Assembly (NCBI GenBank): GCA_900553775.1 | Contig: USEZ01000116.1 | Coordinates: 1 to 6,027, forward strand | Direction: 5' to 3' | DNA length: 6,027 nt | DNA from: an uncultured Slackia sp. | GTDB taxonomy: Bacteria; Actinomycetota; Coriobacteriia; Coriobacteriales; Eggerthellaceae | Shown here: positions 1 through 6,003 of the stretch, piece by piece | How positions within the stretch are numbered: position 1 is the first letter of the stretch | How the letters are laid out: the number at the start of each line of letters is the position of its first letter | Translations under genes and position numbers: made by a program | Notes under the pieces: model-generated | What the model was told of the DNA's origin: nothing | Databases searched by the model: none | The model's input: only the letters and a program-made list of their open reading frames with translations

Positions 1-1070
1 ATCGCCCTCTCATATGCGGCAGCCATGGTCGATGAACCGCCCAGAAGCATGCGGTGCTTCTTCGACATTTCGGACGTGATGCGCTTTTCGAGCGACAGAG
101 CATACTCCCACGCATCCCTGACCCTCACCGCGTAGGTGTAGCGCACATCTTGGATGAATTCGAACGGACGAGACAACCCCTCGGGCATGCCCGGCAAATG
201 CGCCGCCTCCCTCACCAGGGCCAACAATCCCGAATCGACGCTCCATGCATCGAGTATGCGCACGATGGCATCGCCGTTTCGATCGAAGCCGTCCTCGATG
301 CGCAACGGCTGCATAATCGAATCGAACAGCCCTTGTTCGTATTCGTCCATAACGAACTGCAGGTCGTATTGGCTGCGGCAGCTTGCGATCCGCATGGAGG
401 TGAGCTTGAATTCGTGGCACGTGCGGCGGATTCGGGCGTTCAGGGCTTCCGAGCGGTCGCGGGCGTTTTTCAGCGCTTCGCACAGTTCGCGGCCGACGAC
501 GCCTCTGACCACGGCATCGTCGACGCCTCGGCCGCCGACCCGTGCTCGCTCCAGGCCGCTTTGGGCATGTTCCAAGCCTGCCCTGACATTGAGCACGCAC
601 GAAGTCGAGTCGACATGCGAGCGCCGCTCGTCGGTCGCCACGAACTCGGCCAGCCGGCTCGCTCGGTCGCCGACGACCAGCGTCGTTTCGAGCGCTCCTT
701 CGACGGAATCCTTGAACAGCTCGAACCACCCCGTCTCGTGCAAGCGTCGAAACACGATGCGCGCGCGTGAAAGAGGGCTTTCCTCTTCGGAGGAGTCGTC
801 TTCCTCGACTGAGAAATTCTCGTCGAGGAATTCGTCGCGATTCCCGAGCATGCCGACCACAAGGTGATTCTCGAAGCGCGTGGCCAGCGTTTCGACGAAA
901 TCGTCTTTGGTAATCCAGCGCTTGGAGCAATGCAGATCCCACAGCACCACGATTCCCTGGACGTAGAAGTCGCGTTTCGGAGACGAGAGCACGGCATACA
1001 GGCGCCGCTGCGCTTCGCCGTCTCGCCGAAGCGCAAAAGGCCGACGTCGGATATCGTCATCGGTCGTCAC
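1..1070 (-). CDS. jetA: Wadjet JetA-like (former DUF5716) kleisin subunit, partial: 5' part, runs off the left edge
   Basis: I translated the third minus frame by hand. It is open from GTG at 1070 to base 1 (356 whole codons, no stop), so the C-terminus is missing. GTG is chosen because GGAGGGAGG ends five bases upstream. In-frame ATGs at 1115 and 1109 have no such site. The N-terminal part (about residues 20-120) reads like the winged-helix region of JetA proteins: LYAVLSSPKRDFYVQGIVVL at 24-43, an acidic linker (EEDDSSEEES) at 89-98, then ARIVFRRLHETGWFEL at 103-118. The part from about 120 on is mostly helical and rich in charge. In Wadjet, JetA is the kleisin-like partner of the SMC ATPase JetC, with JetB and the nuclease JetD; the complex extrudes DNA loops and cleaves circular plasmids. 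Family assignment rests on remembered family pattern, not on a search. Alternatives are another kleisin-like or uncharacterised protein. The gene's reality is much surer than its name. Confidence 0.62.
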   Translation of the reverse strand, partial: MTTDDDIRRRPFALRRDGEAQRRLYAVLSSPKRDFYVQGIVVLWDLHCSKRWITKDDFVETLATRFENHLVVGMLGNRDEFLDENFSVEEDDSSEEESPLSRARIVFRRLHETGWFELFKDSVEGALETTLVVGDRASRLAEFVATDERRSHVDSTSCVLNVRAGLEHAQSGLERARVGGRGVDDAVVRGVVGRELCEALKNARDRSEALNARIRRTCHEFKLTSMRIASCRSQYDLQFVMDEYEQGLFDSIMQPLRIEDGFDRNGDAIVRILDAWSVDSGLLALVREAAHLPGMPEGLSRPFEFIQDVRYTYAVRVRDAWEYALSLEKRITSEMSKKHRMLLGGSSTMAAAYERA

Positions 1071-1075
1071 GATGG

Positions 1076-1084
1076 CCTCCCTCC
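1076..1084 (-). promoter_or_regulatory. Ribosome binding site deciding the GTG start of the jetA-like gene
   Basis: On the minus strand GGAGGGAGG is followed by five bases (CCATC) and then GTG at 1070. It is an unusually long purine match to the 16S anti-Shine-Dalgarno. It decides for the GTG over the ATG at 1060, which is in another frame, and over the upstream in-frame ATGs, which lack a site. Confidence 0.7.
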
Positions 1085-1085
1085 G

Positions 1086-1099
1086 TCTTTTGCAAAAGA
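1086..1099. promoter_or_regulatory. 14-bp perfect palindrome, candidate operator of the jetA-like operon
   Basis: TCTTTTGCAAAAGA reads the same on both strands. It lies one base upstream of the ribosome binding site of the jetA-like gene and 15 bases from its GTG. It has no unpaired centre, so it suits a dimeric DNA-binding protein better than an RNA hairpin. A weak -10-like TATCTT overlaps its upstream edge on the minus strand, but I see no convincing -35. The regulator is unknown and none is encoded in the window. Confidence 0.4.
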
Positions 1100-1296
1100 T
1101 AGACCGCATCCGCATCGCCGCGTGCGCATGGGCGAAAGCCGACAGGCCGCAGCATCGGCGCGCCCGACTGGAAGCGATACAGAGCAGCCTCTCATGAAAG
1201 CATACGGCACGCGCCCTCCCGCGCATAAGCGACGAAGGCGGCGCAACCGGGATATTTCAGGATATGAAAACACGTTTCCCCAGGTCATAAGCTCAC

Positions 1297-2292
1297 TTAA
1301 TAGAACTCGGGCTTCAACGAGCGGTCGAACAGGGAGGCCGCGGCCGAGCGCGGGTCGGCGCCTTCCCACAGCACGCTGCGCACCATCTCGGTGATGGGAA
1401 GTTCCACGTCGTGCGCTTCGGCGAGCGCGCCGAGCGTCTTGCACGCCAAAGCGCCTTCAACCACCATGTGCGTTTCCGCCTTGTATTGCTCCAGAGTGAC
1501 CCCCTGCGCCATACGGTAGCCGAACGTGCGGTTGCGGGAATGCTCGCTCGTGCAGGTGGCGATCAGGTCGCCCACGCCGGCCAGCCCCATGCAGGTCATC
1601 GGCGTGCCGCCGCACGCCTCGACGAGCCTGCTCATCTCCGCCAAGCCGCGCGTCATGATCAACGCCGCCGTATTGTCGCCCAGCCCGAACCCGTATGCCG
1701 CGCCCACCGCGATGGCGATGACGTTTTTGAACGCGGCGCACACCTCGGCGCCCACGATATCGTCGCTCACATAGGTGCGAAACGCCTCCGTGGCGAAAAG
1801 CTCCTGGAAAAAACGGGCCGTGTCGGCGTTTTCGGAAGCGATCACCGTACCCGAGGCAATGCCGCGAATGACCTCCTCGGCATGGTTGGGGCCCGTCAGC
1901 GTGGCGATGCGAGCCCTGTTGCCCGCCTCTTCCTCGAAAATCTCGACGGGAAGCCTGCCCGTCTGCGCCTCGACGCCCTTCGAACAGATGGCGATGGGAA
2001 CGCAGCCGTCGATATGCGGCGCGATATCGCGCGCGACCTGGCGCAGAATGGACGAAGGCGTCACGACGACGACCGCCTCCGCGCCGGAAAGCACCTCGTC
2101 GTAGCGCGACGACGCGCGCACGCGGACATGCACCGGCTCGTTCACGAGATAGCGCGGATTGCGGTGCGACCCGTTGATTCCGTCGCACACCTCCTGCTTG
2201 CGCGCCCACAGCATCGCGTCGTGTCCCGCCGTGCCGAGCACATGCGCAAGAGCCGTTCCCCACGACCCCGCTCCGATGACTGCAACCTTCAT
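1297..2292 (-). CDS. gpsA: NAD(P)H-dependent sn-glycerol-3-phosphate dehydrogenase
   Basis: This cytosolic enzyme reduces dihydroxyacetone phosphate to sn-glycerol-3-phosphate, the backbone donor for phospholipids and the acceptor substrate of PlsY, encoded just upstream. The 331-residue protein has the usual family length. Visible landmarks are the Rossmann dinucleotide loop GAGSWG at 7-12, NPRYL at 45-49, SKG at 104-106, GPNHAEEV at 134-141 (commonly GPSHAEEV), the probable catalytic Lys189 in AAFKNV, GDNTAALIMTRGLAEM at 205-220, and GLAGVGDLIATCTSEHSRNR at 236-255. The ATG at 2292 is chosen because MKVAVIGAG is the normal family N-terminus and AAGGAGGG sits four bases upstream. A longer in-frame start at 2391 would add 33 unrelated residues. 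It is separated from plsY by 220 bases and a hairpin, so it probably has its own promoter. I see no clear intrinsic terminator after it. Confidence 0.97.
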   Translation of the reverse strand: MKVAVIGAGSWGTALAHVLGTAGHDAMLWARKQEVCDGINGSHRNPRYLVNEPVHVRVRASSRYDEVLSGAEAVVVVTPSSILRQVARDIAPHIDGCVPIAICSKGVEAQTGRLPVEIFEEEAGNRARIATLTGPNHAEEVIRGIASGTVIASENADTARFFQELFATEAFRTYVSDDIVGAEVCAAFKNVIAIAVGAAYGFGLGDNTAALIMTRGLAEMSRLVEACGGTPMTCMGLAGVGDLIATCTSEHSRNRTFGYRMAQGVTLEQYKAETHMVVEGALACKTLGALAEAHDVELPITEMVRSVLWEGADPRSAAASLFDRSLKPEFY

Positions 2293-2296
2293 GAAA

Positions 2297-2304
2297 CCCT
2301 CCTT
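2297..2304 (-). promoter_or_regulatory. Ribosome binding site of gpsA
   Basis: Minus-strand AAGGAGGG, four bases before ATG at 2292, is a near-perfect Shine-Dalgarno match. It fixes the start and excludes the in-frame ATG 99 bases upstream. Confidence 0.8.
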
Positions 2305-2321
2305 CGCTTTCGCGCCCGGCG

Positions 2322-2341
2322 AAACCCGTTTGCCGTATCCG
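2322..2341. repeat. Direct repeat, gpsA-proximal copy
   Basis: This 20-bp element matches 2441-2460 at 17 of 20 positions in the same orientation. On the minus strand it reads CGGATACG, five variable bases, then CGGGTTT. The two copies are spaced 119 bp start to start in the gpsA upstream region. This copy ends 29 bases before the gpsA ATG. It could be a binding site or a chance duplication. Confidence 0.4.
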
Positions 2342-2440
2342 CCGCATCCGTGCGCGCACGGCAGCGCCTCGTGCTTCGCGCCCTCGAGCATCCCTCGAAA
2401 ACCGCCGCCACAGGCCGCCCGCAGGCCGCGCCCGCCCTGA

Positions 2441-2460
2441 AAACCCGTCTCGCGTATCCG
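2441..2460. repeat. Direct repeat, plsY-proximal copy
   Basis: This is the partner of 2322-2341, with the same CGGATACG-N5-CGGGTTT layout on the minus strand. It differs at three positions, all within the middle five bases. That pattern of conserved ends and a variable centre is what a two-part binding site would show, but two copies alone do not prove it. Confidence 0.4.
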
Positions 2461-2481
2461 AGGCGATTCGACGCCGCTATG

Positions 2482-2510
2482 AGGAAAGCGCCCCTCGGGG
2501 ACGCTTTCCT
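2482..2510 (-). terminator. Hairpin directly after plsY, probable (U-poor) terminator
   Basis: Two bases after the plsY TAG the minus strand reads AGGAAAGCG, T, CCCCGAGGGG, then CGCTTTCCT. The outer nine base pairs are perfect. The inner CCC/GGG can also pair, leaving one bulged base. The next bases (CATAGCGG) are not a U-tract, so termination may be weak or Rho-assisted, or the hairpin may mainly protect the 3' end. Its place at the end of DUF512-der-plsY supports an operon boundary. Confidence 0.55.
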
Positions 2511-2512
2511 TT

Positions 2513-3178
2513 CTATGCCTTATGCTTCTTCGAACCGACCTTCGATTCGGTGCCTGCCATAAGCCGCTTGGTGTTCTCGCGATGGGCCCATACCACCGTC
2601 GCCCCCGTCAATGCGTACAAGGCAATCGCCGGCCACTGCCCCCAGAACAGAAAGCACGCGATCACGGGGCACAGCGCTGCCGAAGCGATCGAGCCCACCG
2701 AGACGTAGCGCGTGATCAGCACCAACGGAGCGAAGATGCAGAACACCTCGATAAAGGCGCCGAGCGGACCGAATGCGAAGCACAACGCCCCGATGGCCAC
2801 CGCGATGCCCTTGCCGCCGTGAAAACCGAGCCACGGGCTGAAAATATGCCCGAGCGTGCAGCCTGTGGCAGCGATCGCACCCATGGTCACGTTGTTCACC
2901 AACGCATCGGGCTCAAGGCCGGCTCCGGGAACGAACAGGTGCAATGCCCCGACGGCGATGCCGCCGGAAAGCAAGCCCTTGCCGAAATCGAGCAGGAACA
3001 CGGCGATGCCGCCCGCCTTGCCCATCGTGCGCATGGCGTTCGTCGTGCCGATATTGCCCGAACCATGCTCGCGGATATCGGTGTGATACACCGTCTTGGA
3101 GATGATGACGCCCCAGGGAATCGAACCGAGCAGAAACGATGCCGCGCATACGCCGAGCGCAACCGCTATTTCGAGCAT
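2513..3178 (-). CDS. plsY: Acyl-phosphate:glycerol-3-phosphate acyltransferase PlsY
   Basis: This integral membrane enzyme transfers an acyl chain from acyl-phosphate (made by PlsX, not seen here) to the 1-position of glycerol-3-phosphate, giving lysophosphatidic acid. The 221 residues are slightly longer than a typical PlsY of about 200. Hydrophobic segments alternate with the family motifs: GSIPWG at 18-23, GSGNIGTTNAMRTMGK at 39-54, DFGKG at 64-68, GHIFSPWLGFHGGKGIAVAIG at 110-130, RYVSVGSIASA at 157-167, and HRENTKRLMAGTE at 199-211. A short basic tail (SKVGSKKHKA) follows. ATG at 3178 is used because the protein then starts at the first membrane segment. AGGAAGGA lies upstream, inside the end of der. 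It begins five bases after the der stop, so the two are probably translated from one message. A longer open frame to 4105 is only the der shadow joined to this gene. Confidence 0.96.
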   Translation of the reverse strand: MLEIAVALGVCAASFLLGSIPWGVIISKTVYHTDIREHGSGNIGTTNAMRTMGKAGGIAVFLLDFGKGLLSGGIAVGALHLFVPGAGLEPDALVNNVTMGAIAATGCTLGHIFSPWLGFHGGKGIAVAIGALCFAFGPLGAFIEVFCIFAPLVLITRYVSVGSIASAALCPVIACFLFWGQWPAIALYALTGATVVWAHRENTKRLMAGTESKVGSKKHKA

Positions 3179-3183
3179 CGCGC

Positions 3184-4497
3184 TTAGTCCTTCCTCTTGA
3201 ACTTGAAACGCACAGGCGTGCCGGAAAGATCGAACGCCTGACGCAGACGGTTCTCCAGGAAGCGCTCGTAATTGTCGTTGACCAGTTCGGGATGGTTGAC
3301 GAAGAACGTGAACTCGGGCGGGCAGACGCGCGTCTGGGTGACGTATTTCATCTTGAGCACCTTTTTGCCCTGGGACACCGTATGGCCGAACTCGCGGATA
3401 TGCTGCAGCCAGGCATTGAGCTTGCTCGTGGAAACCTGGGCCGAATAGTTCGCATACGCCGCATCGACCGCATCCCAGATGCGCGAAACGCCCTTGCCCG
3501 TCAATGCGGAAATGCTGATAACGGGCGCATAGCCCACGAACATCAGGCGGTCGCCGATGGTTTCGCGCAGCTCGTCGAGCACTTCGCCGCTTTCCACGAT
3601 ATCGCGCTTGTTCATGAGCACCACCATGGCGCAGCCGCGCTCGGCGGCGAAGCCTGCGACGCGCTGGTCCTGGTCGGTCAGGCCGATCGTGGCGTCGATG
3701 ACCAGAATGGCCACGTCGGCACGGTCGATCGCGCGCATGGCGCGCACGAAGCTGTAGTATTCGACATCTTCGTCGATCTTGCTCTTTTTGCGCAGGCCCG
3801 CGGTGTCGACGATCGTATAGAACTTCCCGTCGCGCTCCACCGTGGTGTCCACCGCATCGCGCGTGGTGCCCGCAACGTCGCTGACGATTGCGCGCTCGCG
3901 GCCGATGAGCTTGTTGGTCAACGAGCTTTTGCCGGCGTTCGGACGGCCGATGATCGCGATATTGATCGAATCGGCCTTCTCCTCTTCTTCCGCAGGAATA
4001 TCCTTGATGTAGCCGACCACCTCGTCGAGCAAATCGCCCGTTCCGTGTCCGTGGACGCACGAGATGGGCATAGGATCGCCCAGACCCAGGCTGTAGAATT
4101 CCCACAGCCCGTCTTCTTTGCCGGGCGCGTCCATCTTGTTCACGGCGAGCACGACAGGCTTGCCGCTGCGCTTCAAGATGCGCGCCACCTCGAGGTCGTC
4201 AGGCGCCGCGCCCGTGCGGCCGTCGACCAGAAACACCACGGCGTCGGCCTCTTCGGTAGCCATGATGGCCTGGCTGCGAATGGATTCCTGGAAGGCGTCG
4301 TCGTTGCCCATCTCGATACCGCCGGTGTCGATCAGCGTGAAATGGACGCCGTTCCAATCGGCCTCATGGTACGAGCGGTCGCGCGTGACGCCGCGCATCT
4401 CGTGCACGATGGCGTCCTGCCCGCCTACGATGCGGTTGACGAATGTGGATTTGCCCACGTTGGGCCGTCCGACGACGGCGACGATAGGAAGTGCCAT
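3184..4497 (-). CDS. der: Ribosome biogenesis double GTPase Der (EngA)
   Basis: Der is an essential cytosolic GTPase that takes part in late assembly of the 50S ribosomal subunit. The 437-residue protein has the two tandem G domains typical of the family. G1 has P-loop GRPNVGKST at 10-18, GVTRDR at 36-41, DTGG at 57-60, and NKMD at 120-123. An acidic linker (EEEE at 170-173) leads to G2, with GRPNAGKSS at 184-192, GTTRD at 210-214, DTAGLRKK at 231-238, and NKRD at 296-299. The last 90 or so residues fit the C-terminal KH-like RNA-binding domain. The ATG at 4497 is chosen because MALPIVAVVGRPNVGKS is the normal start and AAGGAT lies upstream. The in-frame ATG at 4548 would add 17 odd residues. 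NKRD instead of the more common NKWD in G2 is a minor variation that keeps the guanine-specifying Asn and Asp. It is followed closely by plsY. Confidence 0.97.
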   Translation of the reverse strand: MALPIVAVVGRPNVGKSTFVNRIVGGQDAIVHEMRGVTRDRSYHEADWNGVHFTLIDTGGIEMGNDDAFQESIRSQAIMATEEADAVVFLVDGRTGAAPDDLEVARILKRSGKPVVLAVNKMDAPGKEDGLWEFYSLGLGDPMPISCVHGHGTGDLLDEVVGYIKDIPAEEEEKADSINIAIIGRPNAGKSSLTNKLIGRERAIVSDVAGTTRDAVDTTVERDGKFYTIVDTAGLRKKSKIDEDVEYYSFVRAMRAIDRADVAILVIDATIGLTDQDQRVAGFAAERGCAMVVLMNKRDIVESGEVLDELRETIGDRLMFVGYAPVISISALTGKGVSRIWDAVDAAYANYSAQVSTSKLNAWLQHIREFGHTVSQGKKVLKMKYVTQTRVCPPEFTFFVNHPELVNDNYERFLENRLRQAFDLSGTPVRFKFKRKD

Positions 4498-4511
4498 ATT
4501 GAATCCTTCTT

Positions 4512-4531
4512 GTATATATCCGTATATGTCC
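4512..4531. repeat. Two tandem 10-bp units before der
   Basis: On the minus strand GGACATATAC is followed directly by GGATATATAC, with one difference. It is an A+T-rich island in G+C-rich DNA, 14 bases upstream of the der start codon. It could supply -10-like TATA sequence for a der promoter, or only an unstructured ribosome landing site. I see no good -35 to go with it. Confidence 0.35.
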
Positions 4532-4552
4532 GCACGCATCGGGCGCACGGAC
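4528..4552 (-). other. RNA hairpin in the DUF512-der gap
   Basis: The minus-strand transcript can form GUCCGUGCGC, loop CCGAU, GCGUGCGGAC: ten pairs, two of them G-U. The same arms on the plus strand would have two A-C mismatches, so it is fully paired only in the transcribed strand. No U-tract follows; the sequence after it is AUAUAC. It may be a processing or stabilising element between the two coding regions. Confidence 0.4.
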
Positions 4553-4568
4553 CGAAATCGCGATCATG

Positions 4569-5945
4569 CTAACCTTCGACCAGCTCTTCTATCTGAGCGA
4601 GGTATTCGGGCACGCTACAGGATACCACGGTTGCGGGAATGCCCGCGCTGTCCCTGATGTCGTCCACAGTCATATCATCGAGCGTGAACCCGTCGACATT
4701 GAACATGATGCGCGGCAGCACCACGAAATCATGCGCCGAGACGCCCCGTATCGCGCGCGCCACATCGCAGCCGCACAAAAGACCGGTCACATCCACGTTG
4801 CCGCCGAAATACTCGTTTTTCACGAACAGCGGCACGAGGCGTCCCGCAAGCGGGCTTTCCTCGATCAAGGCCCCCATGCCGTCGCGCTGGGCTTCCCCGA
4901 AAACGTAGTACACGCGCGCGCCGCGCTCGTCGAGCACGCGGGCGAGACGTTCGATCGCGTCGCCGTTTTGCCCCCATTCCATCATCTGACTGCGCAGAAT
5001 GCCGATGCCGTCTTCGAACATGGAGAAATCGCCGTAGTTTTCCGCAGGCGGGATATGCCGCAAGACATCGCCCGGATAGGCGTTGCAATAGAACTCGTCG
5101 GCAAGATGCACCCACGGATGCCCGCGTTCTTCGATCGCATACGCCTGAAACGGCTCGACCGCCTCTACCACGGCGCGCGCATCGTCTGGCTCGTTGAAGC
5201 TTTTCTCGAAGCGCGTCTGATGCTTGGTGAATCCGAGCGGCACGATGCCGACGTTTTCGATGCCTGCGTGCGTATAGGCCCACGCGAGGGTCTTTTTCAG
5301 CTCGTCGCCGTCGTTGACGCCCGGCACGAGCACGATCTGGGCATGCACTTCGATGCCGCCTTCGAGCAGGCGCTCGAGCATGGCGATGCCGTGAGGGGCA
5401 TGCTTGCCGATCATCTTCTTGCGCAAATCGGGCGTGATCGCGTGCAGGGAAACGCGCAGGGGCGATATCCGGCGCTCGACGATGGTTTTCGCATCTTCCT
5501 CGCTCAGATTGGTCAACGTGACGAAGTTTCCCTGGAGAAAGCTCAGGCGCCAATCGTCGTCGCGCAGCACGAGCGTATCGCGCGATTCCTCGGGAAGCTG
5601 GCGCATGAAGCAGAACACGCAGGCGTTGCGGCATGTACGGATGCCGTCGAACACGGCGCCGTCGAACGTGATGCCCCAGCTCTCCCCTTCTTCGCGTTCC
5701 AAAACGACTTCGCCCTCATCGCCGTCAAGGTCGATGTAGGAAAGCGTTATCTCGTCGTCTGCCGTATACCACTGCCAATCGAGCACGTCGCGCAGAGGCT
5801 GCCCGTCCACGGCGCAGATCTTGCACCCCGGCTCAAATCCCGCGTCGTCGGCGGGAGAGCCTTCCTCCACTTCGAGGATGACAGCAGCCGTGCGCGCGGG
5901 ATTTCCCGGATATTCGCGCACAGCAGGGCACGTTTTGCAATCCAT
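4569..5945 (-). CDS. PDZ / radical-SAM-like / DUF512 iron-sulfur protein
   Basis: The family is conserved in Gram-positive bacteria and cyanobacteria, often next to der; its reaction is not known to me. The 458-residue protein has an N-terminal PDZ-like region (about 20-65; EEGSPADDAGFEPG at 27-40). Next comes a cysteine motif C105-x3-C109-x2-C112 (CRNACVFCF), the spacing of the radical-SAM [4Fe-4S] site. The family signatures RQLPEESRDTL and DDDWRLSFLQGNFVTLTNL follow. The C-terminal third is the DUF512 part. ATG at 5945 is supported by AAGGAG four bases upstream and by an intrinsic terminator that would block a much earlier start. Extra cysteines (C3, C6, C41, C44, and CGC in GLLCGCDVARAI) could bind more metal, but this is only a possibility. 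It stands 71 bases before der and probably shares its transcript. The family call is strong, the function open. Confidence 0.9.
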   Translation of the reverse strand: MDCKTCPAVREYPGNPARTAAVILEVEEGSPADDAGFEPGCKICAVDGQPLRDVLDWQWYTADDEITLSYIDLDGDEGEVVLEREEGESWGITFDGAVFDGIRTCRNACVFCFMRQLPEESRDTLVLRDDDWRLSFLQGNFVTLTNLSEEDAKTIVERRISPLRVSLHAITPDLRKKMIGKHAPHGIAMLERLLEGGIEVHAQIVLVPGVNDGDELKKTLAWAYTHAGIENVGIVPLGFTKHQTRFEKSFNEPDDARAVVEAVEPFQAYAIEERGHPWVHLADEFYCNAYPGDVLRHIPPAENYGDFSMFEDGIGILRSQMMEWGQNGDAIERLARVLDERGARVYYVFGEAQRDGMGALIEESPLAGRLVPLFVKNEYFGGNVDVTGLLCGCDVARAIRGVSAHDFVVLPRIMFNVDGFTLDDMTVDDIRDSAGIPATVVSCSVPEYLAQIEELVEG

Positions 5946-5960
5946 GATGCTCCTTCATCG

Positions 5961-5987
5961 AAAAGGGCGGTCCGGTTCGGACCGCCC
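5961..5987 (-). terminator. Intrinsic terminator of the gene at the right edge
   Basis: The minus strand reads GGGCGGTCCG, loop AAC, CGGACCGCCC, then TTTT: a perfect 10-bp G+C-rich stem with a T-run. It starts 16 bases after the TAA at 6004-6006, so it would end that gene's transcript. The T-run ends only 15 bases before the ATG of the DUF512 gene. Confidence 0.85.
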
Positions 5988-6003
5988 GATAGGACTCGAA
6001 TGC

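Noticed and set aside
10..942. Long minus-strand open frame with an Arg-rich product
   Set aside because: The product is dominated by Arg with no domain pattern, and it is a shifted frame of the natural-looking GTG-started gene at 1-1070.
470..1060. Minus-strand open frame starting with ATG at 1060
   Set aside because: Ser/Arg/Trp-rich composition typical of an off-frame reading. The strong ribosome binding site serves the GTG at 1070 in a different frame.
1255..1269. TTTCA-GGATA-TGAAA inverted repeat downstream of gpsA as a terminator
   Set aside because: Five A/T-rich pairs with no G+C stem and no T-run on the minus strand; too weak to call.
2293..2391. 33-residue N-terminal extension of GpsA from ATG at 2391
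   Set aside because: The extension is outside the family's usual N-terminus. The AAGGAGGG site and MKVAVIGAG point to ATG at 2292.
1411..2562. 383-codon plus-strand open frame opposite gpsA
   Set aside because: Arg/His/Ala-rich antisense shadow of gpsA and the gap beside it, with no domain pattern.
2513..4105. 530-residue minus frame that would fuse sequence opposite der to PlsY
   Set aside because: Only the last 221 residues look like protein (PlsY). The first 309 are an off-frame reading of der.
4498..4548. 17-residue N-terminal extension of Der from ATG at 4548
   Set aside because: It covers the hairpin and tandem repeat and lies before the normal Der start, which has its own ribosome binding site.
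3139..4572. 477-codon plus-strand open frame opposite der
   Set aside because: It mirrors der codon by codon; His, Ala, Val and Asp enrichment is the usual antisense effect in G+C-rich genes, with no recognisable motif.
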